A stretch of 32,500 nucleotides of DNA. Origin: Sphaeroforma arctica JP610 (lineage: Eukaryota > Opisthokonta > Ichthyosporea > Ichthyophonida). The notes below the pieces were generated by a model. It saw only the letters and a program-made list of their open reading frames with translations, did no database searches and was not told the origin of the DNA. Of the stretch, positions 22,416 through 32,500 are shown one piece after another. The position numbers were made by a program, and so were the translations under genes. The first letter of the stretch is position 1. Each line of letters starts with the position of its first letter. The stretch spans positions 14,424 through 46,923 of the forward strand of contig NW_014040452.1 of NCBI RefSeq assembly GCF_001186125.1, given 5' to 3'.

Positions 22416-23829
22416 AGAAAGTTTAAATACGAAACAAATGACGTGCGTCAAACAAATACGTGAACACTAACTCATCTGTACAGGTAAGCACTTGAAACCA
22501 ACATAGATAGGAAAGATACAAATAGGCCTCACTGTATCAGTTCTCCTCTAACGGAACATTACACCACTCGAAGGTTATCACGTAGCATTCTCCACATACT
22601 ATGCGCGGTCAATTAAATGTTTGCAATACATCCCTGGTGTGGCAGACTATAACTGGGTTTCTGTGATAGTGTAATGGAGCAGTCTATGTCTCTCACCAAC
22701 CATAGGTATCTCTCAACTCTATTCAAAATGCTTGACTACAAGCTACGATATACGGTAACACACCCAGAATAGAGAAAGTCGGAGTTATACATACCACAAT
22801 AGTGTTCAATGGGACAAAGCAGGTCAACAACAAGACAATCGTATAAGTGCACTGTGGATCCACTTCTAGAACTAAGATTAGATTTCAAAATTTGTAAAAT
22901 TGCGCCTAAGTAGATGAACTGTTCATGCACTGCATTTAATTGGCCACTACCTAAATTATTGTATACGATTCCCAAAACGCGACTGTGTAAGTAGGCGCTA
23001 CATATCTGACGGGAGAGCTATCGACATCCAACAAAAATCGAAAGGATAATTGTGCCATATTGGGGACCAGTCTTGTATCCATTGTCACATGGAGACCCAC
23101 ACGGGGAAACCCGAATGATCACGTGCGATAAGCTATGTTGCCCACTTCTGTGCCAGTTATTGAAATTGAATTTGCCGCGCGACAATTGCGGACACTGTTT
23201 CTCAGCTGACAGCCTTGCAGATAAAAAGATTATTTGTAGATTCGTATTGTATGTTTTATTAAATCTATCGGCAATCGTATATTATATTATAGGAGTCCTT
23301 CGTGGCACTTTGTTTGGGCAACCGATGAGTGTACCAGGCGTCTTTTCCTATATTATATACTCCGGTGTAATAAGAGGCTGTTCGTAGCAGTATACTCTTG
23401 TAGGTTTAAACAAGTTTTGTGTGTAGGTGGGTGACGGAGATGAATATCATGTGTCCTTTTTTAAGCCATTTGACAGCTGCATGTGCTCCATCTCAAAGAG
23501 TGAAATCTGTGGTATTAATTTACCACATCATAGCAAAAAGACTTACGAAGGCGACAATAACAGTAGCGACGCTAAATGAGCTGGTAGACGAGGACGCCCC
23601 ATTGAAAGTGAATTCGTCGGCACCGATGTTCGAGATGGCGTCTGCCTTGCTACCTGAGTACCGAATGAAATATTTATTGTCAATAGACTATTGCGATCTG
23701 TGTATCAGAACAGGATTGTTACAATGGAGACGTTCATTTCTAAAATGGTTTAAGGGACAATGCTGATGAGATCATGGAATTTATCGGTTTGATAGTGTCA
23801 TGCGGAACAACAATACATGTAATGATGAT
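22416..23829. other. Intergenic region with unrecognised open frames
   Basis: Two plus-strand frames stand out. One spans 23052-23387 (111 codons, Cys-rich first half, then a hydrophobic stretch). The other spans 23419-23766 (115 codons, with TKATITVATLNELVDED and a Leu/Arg-rich end). Neither matches a family I know, and no splice partners were evident. They could be a short plus-strand gene converging on the deacetylase, or remains of an element. Nothing else was seen. Confidence 0.35.
23673..23678 (-). promoter_or_regulatory. Possible poly(A) signal of the deacetylase gene
   Basis: AATAAA on the minus strand, about 155 bases beyond the proposed stop codon at 23830-23832. It is plausible by position but also expected by chance in AT-rich DNA. 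Confidence 0.3.
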
Positions 23830-26800
23830 TTATACAATCGCGCAATGTTGGACTGAAAAAACAACCACGTGTGTAGTCAAGCATCACATCAACAAGGAAT
23901 TAGGCTTATGTATTGTTTGCTCTCAATGATACTTACGCTCGATCCCATCGTCGTTTACGTATTCGTTGGATTCACTGCCCACCGTCTTTCCCGTGGTCGG
24001 AGCTACTGGGCAAAAAAGTATTGAAGGAAAAGTATATCGGTAAATAACTCTCTAAGTCACATTCTTAAATGTAGCCACCATGCAAAAGGTAAAGGTGGCC
24101 CTTCAGTGAATAGTTCTTGTGCATAGCGACTCTTCCAATAGAAATAAAGGTGAAAAGCATTTTAATGAGCACCGTTTACCCCACTAGCCCACTATAATAC
24201 ACCCGGGTTGCACTAAAACACACACTATGATACACCTTAAAATACACACTATAATACACTTATATATTTTGACTAAGTCAAATTCTACATGTGCAAAATA
24301 TGCAGAAACGCAATTCCATTTTAGTTGCCATGTTTGAGTAATATGCGCCTTTGATTTGCTAATCCCCAAAGTGTTCGCATACAGACTGTATCTCATATCT
24401 AACTTTCGGTAACAGCAGACCAGCGCATACCTTCATTCTCTCCGCTTCGAACTCCATTCTCAAGTCCATTGATGTTCTCCGCTGGAACTTCAGGCAACAC
24501 AGCTGCGTCGGAGACAGTGGGTGTCGAGACAGTGGGTGTTTCGACTGTTGACAGAAGATTCAGCTCAACGATGTTCTTCTCAGGAGTGATCGCAAACGCG
24601 AGGGTGGTGTCGTTTCCATACCTGTATCGTGGAGGTATTGATTATGCTTCTCATAGAAAGATTGACAGACTGTGTGAATGTACATATCACATTTTAAAAC
24701 AAATTAGAGTATATGATCTGTAGACATCAAGCTTCCAACAAGACATTCGAATAATAAAACAGGTAGAGAAACATACTCTTCCTTGGATAGCTGAGCATAG
24801 GACGAGGGATCCAACGATAGAAGCGGATGTTCCTTGCCGACCATTGTGACAACAGCCTGAGAAGTGAGAACAGGTGGTTGATGAGTAAATACTGACAGCA
24901 CACAATAAAAAATCTGTTGATTATTAGAGATCGAAATCTGAACTTCTCTCGTGTAATCTAGGAGGTACTGGCGGAGCCAATGTCATGCTTCGATGTATCA
25001 GAACCGCGATCAAAAGCTATCGACGCTTTGAGACAAAGATTGCTTGTCTGCGAATCGATACGTTGGTGACAAAAGTGTTTACCTCGCACGTGTTGTTATT
25101 TGTAGTGCCGACGGTGATTCCCTGGGGCGTTCCATTGACAATCTTAACGAAGCCTTGCAACCCACAGGCATCTCTTGCCATTCTCTTGCGATACTCCTCA
25201 GCTGTAACATCCATTTTAGGCGATAGAACCGGCAATTCGTTGATGAACTCCTGCACAATACATTGCCGCAACGTGTCAGTAATATATATTTTAACTGGTG
25301 ATATTTAATACCCAACAGTCAAACGCTTGAGATGCCGGAAAATCAATATCATGAGTGTACTTAAGTATTAAACCCGGTTCGGGCTGAAGAGGTAGAATGA
25401 GCTGTGAAATTAGTCAGACGATTGAAATTAAGAGCAAACAAAAGCTAGCAACCGAAACATACCATAACACCTTCGAGTACGAACTGAGCCCAGATACCAA
25501 CTATAGGCATATTGTCCTGTCGGAAGAGCTGCGCATGCATGTTGGACTGGTGGAACACTGATATTGATAAAGCAATGGTAGAAATATTGTGTTAGTATAG
25601 TAATGTTGCTAGCGCAAATGTATAATAGCCTGGTGTAGCACTGTTTTGATGGAAATGGCGACAGTTGCCTTCGCCGAGTTGGCCTACCTAGAACCATATA
25701 AAGCATACACAAAACGATTCGAAGTGGGCAAACCAATCAGTGTTCATTTTTCGAGTTCCTTACAGAATTGCACTGAACTTACTGTATGCATCCTGACGGT
25801 ATTGTATGAAGTTTAGCAACACGCTGAACGCCTCTCGTTCTAAAGCCTCAAGTCCTGTATACGGTGTCCGCTTACATGATGGGCCGTAGACAACCCAGCC
25901 ACACACTCCTTCAGTGTTGTAGTAGTCAGCGAATTGCTCCAGATTATTGATATTGTAGTCGACATTAGGAGCCCTTGGAATCGGGAAAGAAACCACAGGG
26001 TTACTCTTTGTTTGAGACTGCAGGCAACAATATATCGCTGATCCGAGCGTGACAAACTTACAAGTGCGAGCTCTTAATACACGAACAAGGGAGCTCATTT
26101 TTCTCTTCTGTAAAGAGGTTAATTTTTAAAGTCAATGTACCACCTGGTAAACACAAACTCACATTCGAGGAATGATGATTACGTTATCCGATCCGTACGC
26201 ATCTACGGTGGATAAGACTCCGTGGAACGGGTTCTGCAATAGTTGTTGTGAGTGATTGTCGGAGTGAATGTGGGGTCAGATGATGTCCATGGTTTCATCA
26301 CGATTAATACGAAGATGTTGAGCCCATAGGCTCCGGGTTGAGAGAAAAAATGTCTTAAAAAAAAGAGTTCAAATGTGCTTATAAACCCACAATTGAAATG
26401 CAAACCGTCTCTGGCTATGAAATAGCAAAGGCCATTTCAATGCTTCCTCTAGGCATGCTTTTTACAAAACCCTGGTAACGGAACATGAGATTTCTCACAG
26501 CATACCTTGGATGTAAGCTCTTCTCGCGTGTTGTCACCCACAACAGCTCTAATCTCGAACTTGTCCAACATCTTGAAAAGCAACTCATTTTTAGGGTTGG
26601 GCTTTCGGTATTCAGTGTATGCACGAGGTATCGGAAACCAGTCCGGCCACAGTCCACTGATCTCTGGGGTTACGAGAGAATGACGGGACCATCTGTAGGA
26701 CAAGTTGCACAAAAACATTTAGGTTAATTAAACTGAGCGCAAAATTATACTTCAGCGAATCGTGCGTAGACGGTAAGACATGCTTCTTCACTCCGAATAG

Positions 26801-29800
26801 CAAACACTTTAGGTCTGTAACTGTAACGTCGCTGAGTTCAATGAACGATATTACGTTCATGCAATGATGATTTATATTATTAAACTTACCGTTCCTCGCG
26901 TTCGTCGTTATTATTGAATAGAGACATGGCGGGTGTAGCATTACCAAAATCCTCCCATGGTGCTGCGTAGCTGGGACTACCCACGACCTGTGCATAAGTG
27001 GTAAAAATCCAACAATCTCAAAACGGTTTATTCTGATCATTTGTATGAAAAAATATATACTTGTGACTAGTAAAAAAATTCCACAATCTCAAAACGAATT
27101 ACTCTGATCATTTGTCTGAAAAAGTATCTACTTCTGAGTGTATGTGCGCTCGCACCTACACTGTCAAAGGCATGCGAGATAGGCACTGGGCCACATCATC
27201 AATATTGAACTAGTTGTTGCTCTGCAAATCGTGAAGTACTATTGTACCAAAGTGTCGCTTCATTAGCATGTCTCATTGCTGCCTATATCATACTGCAGCA
27301 ATATAGTATGTATCACAACAACGCAACACCGGCCCTGGACTACAAAGTCACAGAAACAACCCACTATAGCAATGACCTCGTATGACATATCTACTTTGTG
27401 CGTACCCTGTCTTCGACGACATCTATATTATATTGAAACTCGTGGATGTAGCGTGCCTCATCGGGGTGACATTCATTGGCTTGGCCATTGCAGTCGAATG
27501 TCTCTAACCAGTCCATATTCTGATGTGTCCATGTGTGGGACACCCAGTTGAATCTGTAGCGTGCGAGTGCGGTGTAAGACTCAATAAGCAACACAAAGCA
27601 GGAGCGTGGACATGCTATGATCACTGCGCTTCTATTTGAGAATTTTCCTGTGTTGTGGCAGTGAAAATATATGCATGTGTATCTTACATACAGATGTACG
27701 CTTGTATATCTTAAGTAAATATATATGCATGTGTATCTTGCATAAAGATGTCTGTATGTGTATCTTCAGTTAATATGTATGCTTGTGTATCGTAAGTAAG
27801 GATATATGCATGTGTATCTTGAGTAAAGGTGTATGTATGTGTATTGGCAGTAGAGAAGTATGCATGTGTATTGGAGGCCAATGTGGCCGTATGACTTACC
27901 GGCCAGCGTAGTGTTTCGAAGTCGACACAAGCCCGTTGTCTTCGAAGTCTACCATAGCAATACCAGCTGCACGAGTATTTGATAAAAGTGTACGTACTAT
28001 TCAGATACTCAGTCGAGCAACTAGTTTGTGAGAGGTCTGCAACGATGTTTGTCACTAAAAACATTTTACTGTCAAACTCAGCAAAAATGTTCCGTTTCGT
28101 TGCGACAAGGGACCTACCTCCATTGAATGCAGGCTCGAATGTGACGTTAGAGCCCTGCAGATGTAGCGTAGTATGTACACCGTTAGCGAATTAATAGAAA
28201 TAAAAAATGTCAGGTATGCAATGTTGTGCATTCTGCGAGATTCGACCAAAATTTACTCTGGGTACCAATCTGTACATACCTCTGGAAGGTTGGCCGTGAT
28301 TTTAATTTGGTTTATCCATGCTATAGCGTGCTCAACATCCTGGATGGACCAATACAGACAAAATAAAAAAAGACGCACGTGTCAATAGGTACTAGAAGTT
28401 ATTCTATCCGCACCATGATTAACAACCAATCGATAACATGGACTACTCTTAACTGATCTGCTGCAAGCTGAGTGTCCAACAATTGTCAACATACTTTTCC
28501 GGATAAGCGGAACGGGGTTGTTTCGCCGTACGAATCTGACGCGAGAAACCAGTCATCAATCTGCATCTGCAATGAAATACGACGCTTGCCCATGAACACT
28601 CCCCTAAACCATGGAGATAGTAAAAACATGAGTTAGCAACTAGTGATTGATCCCGGTATCAACATGCTTATCGAGAATACGTATGAGACAAGAAATATCT
28701 CTGCGTTTGCGAATAGAGTATCAAACGAAATCATACCTTGATGCCCAAGTAAACCACATGTTTGCCAGAGCCAGGTTGAAGAAGCTGTACTTGTCTGCGA
28801 GACTCTCCTCAGCACGCAACTCACTGTCAAGATCCACTTTGGTGGCATCAAAAGTGAAGCACATAACTTCGAGACCCTGAGTATATATACAGATACATGG
28901 TTTTGTGAGCTACTTGTAAAGGCGTCTTACCGGCATTGTCACAAATAAATTAATGTATGTATGCTCATGTATATACCTAAAATACATATCTGGGCAGAGA
29001 TTATTATTAAAGCAAATATGCCATTCTGATGTCCAGGGCCATGCTTCGTTTATGTGGCTATCAGCTGTCCACCATGCATATGTTTATATATACACACACA
29101 CTAACGAACGCTCAGCTACAGACAGAACATACATCCTTGTAATTTGTGATGTAGGCAGCAATAGGTCCATTGGCTACGGTCGTGCTACCGGCTGTATAGC
29201 GCATCATTGGAATAACACGATCAATTCGCGTGTCCAGATCTGGCATAATCTCAGCTCCGATTGGATCGATTTTGCTTGCGTCCCAGGCTCCTACAATATA
29301 AACAAACGATCGGTTCAGTAGAAGTGATGCAAAAGACGATTCTATTATGTCGAGTATGTTGAAGTTAGACAGAAATCATGCTACGTATCTAACGAGATGC
29401 ACATACAATGTAGCTGGCAACTATGTCTCATTCCCATTCAGCTCGAAGAGACTAGCCCATTTTTATTCCCCACCCCCACCCCCCAAATGAGATTGTCTTA
29501 GCTAGGATGCAAAGTACTACAGGCCCCACATGAAGTTTTCAATAAAAGTACATAATGATTCGACTTACCTTTTGTATTCATAACATCACTGTAGTAGTCC
29601 ATAATCGGTGCATCATCCATCACTATGTTCATGTTGTTGACTATATGTATTGGGAAAGTAAGATTATCGGGTGTAAGTGTATGAAGCTTGCCCAAATAAA
29701 ATATCTCGTGACCCACACGGACCCTAGAGGAATAACAGACTTGAGACGAAAGCCCGGTGTCTTCCAACTAAGCTTCAAAATAGTAAGTATCTTCACCAAT

Positions 29801-31447
29801 CAAACCACAGATGACGAAGCGTGCTGTGTGGAAAGCTAACAGATTGTCCCACGCTCGCATAGCTGCACTGCCAAACTGCCCCAGCGTGTCGTCCGCAAAG
29901 AATACTGTCTCACTACAATTTCACATACCGTTGGTGGTCGACGTTGTCAGACCATATTGCTCGAAGGCCTTGATCTGCAGCTTCACTACACGGACCTGTA
30001 GAAAAGTTGGGGTTTCGCTGTTGAATAGATCTTCAGTAAAATCTGTGTCCAGTATTCGAATTGTATCGCTGGAAAACAGCCGAGAGGATGCTAAAACTAT
30101 AACGAGACATGAGGAACACGCCATACGATGAATCCCACGTAACAATCGCGCTCATTGATTTGTTTTTCCGCGCCATGAGTATGTACAGGTTTTATATTTC
30201 CATGGTACAAGGTATCATATAGGCTAAGAGATATTGTTGATGTTATTCTAAACCGATTCAAATTGATTGCACCTGTATGTCTTAATCGCTTTCTCAAAAT
30301 TGTCCCGACCTACCTTATACTTAATCGCATAAGCATTAATCTTGACAAGATCAACGCCGCTCACTTCGTCGGTTAGCACTATCACATTGTACTTGGGGTC
30401 GGTGAACACTGGTGTTGCAGTGACCAGATCATACGGCGAACCTAACGAATTTAGAATGGACAGAGCGGACTTTGCCCTCTTTGTATCCGACGCGATGACC
30501 AACGTCTTCAGTCCCAAATAATAGGTTCCTTCTAATGGTGTAAAATTTGATGAGAATTTTGTTAGAACTGCAGCTTTTCCATAATAGCTTTCAAGTGCAC
30601 TAAAGTATTGTTGTATGAGGTTACTAGCCAACAGCCATCTCCAATAGACAGCGGGGTTGATAAGGACACAATAACAGGCTGCATATCTTGATCAGTTATG
30701 CGATTCAAGGTAAACACTGTGCGGATTCAGATGTCACGACACCCACATTAGTCCATGTATAACTCGTCTACCTTGATCTACAGAACGCGCATGCATACAT
30801 ATACGTACGCCCTATGTAGACGCGTATTTCAATACATACTTAAGTATTTTGCATAGTTGCATATATATATATATATATACATATATACATCATTGTCTAT
30901 ATATGTATGCATATATTTGTGTTTATTTGTGTGTGTGATTATGCACATATACATAAATACATGGTATATACGTATATATATATTGTTATAGATGTTTGAG
31001 TGCGTGTGTGTGGGTTTATGTTTATGACTCCTGTTTACTTATGAGCCTGTATTTGAGAGTATCATTTCGTCTATAGAGAGTATGTGTTGTTGTGTATTTT
31101 TGTTTTTATCGATACTTACGACCACAATTGAATAATGGTACCAATGGATGTATATTTCTTTACATGTTCACACACGCCTATTGTAAAATTGAAGTGCAAC
31201 TGCTTCAGCTCACTGTGTGCATATCTGAGGCACCCCACGTTTTATTTCGAAAGAATATACCGCCTCAATTCAAGAAAAAAATTATTTGCGGTATGAAGTA
31301 TATCGCTAACACTTATTGCGCCGCACATGTTTACGTACCTGTGTCGACTACCGGTTCAAGATAGGCTACTCGAGGATCTACACTTGCAACAGTCGAGGCC
31401 AGTAAAGCGCACAGGCTTATGGCAAGCACTATGACATTTCGTAGCAT
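23830..31447 (-). CDS. Secreted Agd3-like polysaccharide deacetylase (CE18 type)
   Basis: Exons, 5' to 3': 31447-31339, 30531-30321, 30068-29929, 29862-29797, 29739-29569, 29290-29133, 28876-28737, 28603-28495, 28339-28280, 28154-28118, 27966-27900, 27553-27406, 26987-26890, 26831-26751, 26692-26506, 26233-26163, 25973-25783, 25557-25463, 25401-25312, 25250-25083, 24856-24777, 24621-24431, 24005-23937 and 23852-23830. They join in frame to about 919 residues. Residues 1-22 are a signal peptide (MLRNVIVLAISLCALLAS). Deacetylase motifs: QIDDWFLASD (Asp348/349), SHTWTHQNMD (His429, His433), TPEISGLW (540), VVGDNTR (582), MFHQSN (682) and KYTHDID (727). The order and spacing fit fungal Agd3, which deacetylates secreted galactosaminogalactan. 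Residues 830-850 end the family domain, then comes a Thr/Pro linker. The substrate here is unknown. Least sure: exons 2-5, 23 and 24. The gene looks intact. Confidence 0.8.
25974..26017 (-). other. Possible alternative 5' extension of deacetylase exon 17
   Basis: The intron end before exon 17 has a second acceptor (CTGCAG, exon starting at 26017). Using it adds 44 nt encoding SQTKSNPVVSFPIPR in the same frame as exon 17. It fits the phase-0 end of exon 15 but not the phase-2 end of exon 16, so it would replace exon 16. Both versions reach exon 17 through a hydrophobic stretch ending in IPR. No transcript evidence is available. Confidence 0.4.
27003..27144 (+). repeat. 71-bp tandem duplication in a deacetylase intron
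   Basis: CAATCTCAAAACG occurs at 27013 and 27084, each followed by CTGATCATTTGT-TGAAAAA and a TATATACTT/TATCTACTT end. Two copies about 85 percent alike by eye, inside the intron between exons 12 and 13. Confidence 0.85.
27671..27886 (+). repeat. 27-bp minisatellite, eight units
   Basis: ATGCATGTGTATCTT-like words start at 27671, 27698, 27725, 27752, 27779, 27806, 27833 and 27860, an exact 27-bp period. It lies in the intron between deacetylase exons 11 and 12, ending about 14 bases from the exon 11 boundary. On the minus strand the units stay open in one frame as a 9-residue repeat (for example QDTHAYILT), because the period is a multiple of three. That frame differs from the frame of exon 11. 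Confidence 0.9.
30858..30990. repeat. AT-rich simple sequence in deacetylase intron 1
   Basis: Runs of TATA, TATG and TGTG alternate here within the 807-bp first intron (30532-31338). No other content was seen in the intron. Confidence 0.8.
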
Positions 31448-31527
31448 GTTGGAAAGAGTTCGTTTCACCAGTCAATTCGCACTAGAGTGGGAATCAAGAG
31501 TGGTGTACATCCATCCTACAAGTACAC

Positions 31528-31535
31528 TTTTTATA
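31528..31535 (-). promoter_or_regulatory. TATA-like box upstream of the deacetylase gene
   Basis: TATAAAAA on the minus strand lies about 80 bases upstream of the ATG at 31447, and a GGGGCG GC-box lies just upstream of it at 31545-31550. The spacing would place transcription start near 31500 with a 5' untranslated region of about 50 bases. This is inferred from motif and position only. Confidence 0.45.
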
Positions 31536-31550
31536 CTTCTAAAACGCCCC

Positions 31551-32500
31551 AGACCAGAGAGAGAGGAACAGATAAATAAATGTTGGTGCCACAAAAAAAA
31601 GTCGATTTAGACGGACACTGGACAGACGCTTTGGGATCCTGGTTTGGTGGTATGTAGTCAAGGGTTCTTTTTATTTATTTTTTAAAAGTACGACGATCAT
31701 GTCTAATATGCCGATATGGTTTGCGAAATAATGAAGTATGTAATGTGTATTTATGACTTCTGTAGATTCTATTTTGTTGTAGAAACGTTCGCAACCATAA
31801 TCGAATATCATTCGCTCTCGCTCCAGCAACGGATAACGGAACCAATGTCAGCGAATTAGAATTGTTGAAGGTAAAACCTATCATCTCTGATGTCATCAGT
31901 GCGTATTGTGGTATGAAAGTATCGCTTCATTATGTGTATTTTACATGATGATGATGATGACTGATGGCGAGTCAGAGTCTCCACTCTCCAGAGACTCGGA
32001 GAGGCAGAGAGTCAGAGACTCGGAAACACGGAACTTTTAAGATAAAATAAGGAACTTTAAGAGTTTTGAAATGACTCAAATTCCAAAGTGTGTTCTAATT
32101 TTTGTTTCTACAAAATATGTTCAAAAATCCGTGGCCAGATGCCGGCTGGCTCTCACTAAAATATGTCATACAAAAAAAGGAAATCAGGTCGTATTTAAAA
32201 AAAAACGTATGTAGTACGTATGAAAATAAATTGAAAATTCAGCCAAACCTAAATTTAAAATTTAAAATCCGGGTATGTACAAATATAAAAATCAATTCAT
32301 ACCAAGACTCCAAAAACCAAGAGGGAAAGTAATTTTATTTGTTGTTATAAAAATAGATAAAATAGACGATCTTGCACTCTCGCAGTAAAATAGAGTAGAG
32401 CCACTCTACTACTAGTAGATACTAAAGAGAGAGAGAACATTATTTATTTATAGAATTTAAAGGGCCATCAAGATGGCCAATTGGCAATATATGAATTGAT
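31551..32500. other. Right flank, AT-rich, no gene recognised
   Basis: It holds a short GAT repeat (about 31948-31962), a purine-rich patch with repeated GAGACTCGG/GAGTCAGAG words (about 31970-32030), A/T runs near 32160-32290 and a small inverted repeat AGTAGAG-CCA-CTCTACT near 32392-32409. The frame at 32102-32332 is Lys/Asn-rich, as expected of AT-rich non-coding DNA. Confidence 0.5.

Noticed and set aside
25974-26098. Start of a separate gene with ATG at 26098
   Set aside because: The frame runs into deacetylase exon 17, and most of it (26018-26098) has no family similarity; it is treated as intron, with only the 44-nt extension kept as a possible alternative.
26415-26466. Short exon following a 34-bp intron after 26506
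   Set aside because: In phase, but it ends in a stop after 18 codons, while exon 16 at 26233 continues the deacetylase family sequence (NPFHGVLSTVDAYGSDN).
27711-28064. 117-codon minus-strand frame with 9-residue repeats as a coding gene
   Set aside because: It is produced by the 27-bp minisatellite and overlaps exon 11 in another frame; exon 11 to exon 12 splicing is well supported by the family.
1-32500. CRISPR arrays, tRNA or rRNA genes
   Set aside because: No regular spacer-repeat array, cloverleaf or rRNA-like sequence was seen by eye on either strand; the periodic repeats found lack unique spacers.

Overview
This window is nuclear DNA of a eukaryote: all three recognisable host genes are split by spliceosomal introns (mostly GTAAGT, GTATGT, GTACGT or GTGAGT donors, AG acceptors, about 57 to 1,170 bp long), with exons as small as 37 nt. 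The gene set and exon style would suit a unicellular relative of animals or fungi, such as an ichthyosporean. That is an impression; the sequence does not prove it.

Layout. (1) 1-7665, plus strand: most of an Asteroid/ASTE1 homologue, an XPG/FEN1-superfamily nuclease. Five coding exons are visible and the first coding exon is missing, probably upstream. One intron holds three decayed tandem copies of the preceding exon's tail. (2) 7667-10355: gene-poor DNA with several diverged duplications. (3) 10356-13082, minus strand: a complete four-exon BCCIP/Bcp1 homologue, convergent with ASTE1. (4) 13621-22415: an old, heavily broken retroelement zone. Gag-like and Ty3/gypsy-like pol remains lie on the plus strand between two diverged direct repeats that may be LTRs. 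The 3' part is occupied by unidentified coding remnants on the minus strand. (5) 22416-23829: no recognised gene, one unexplained 115-codon frame. (6) 23830-31447, minus strand: a secreted polysaccharide deacetylase of the Agd3 type (family CE18), reconstructed here as about 24 exons and about 919 residues, with signal peptide and the metal-site and active-site motifs in the expected order. A TATA-like box lies upstream. (7) 31448-32500: AT-rich flank.

The three host genes do not form an obvious pathway. ASTE1 and BCCIP both have relatives tied to DNA double-strand-break repair, but adjacency in a eukaryote is weak evidence of joint function. The deacetylase would act outside the cell on a cell-wall or matrix amino-sugar polymer.

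The points most worth a second look are the deacetylase with a frame-preserving alternative to its exon 16, the fossil exon copies in the ASTE1 intron, the recurrence of short tandem duplications in introns of every gene, and the unidentified minus-strand remnants inside the retroelement zone.
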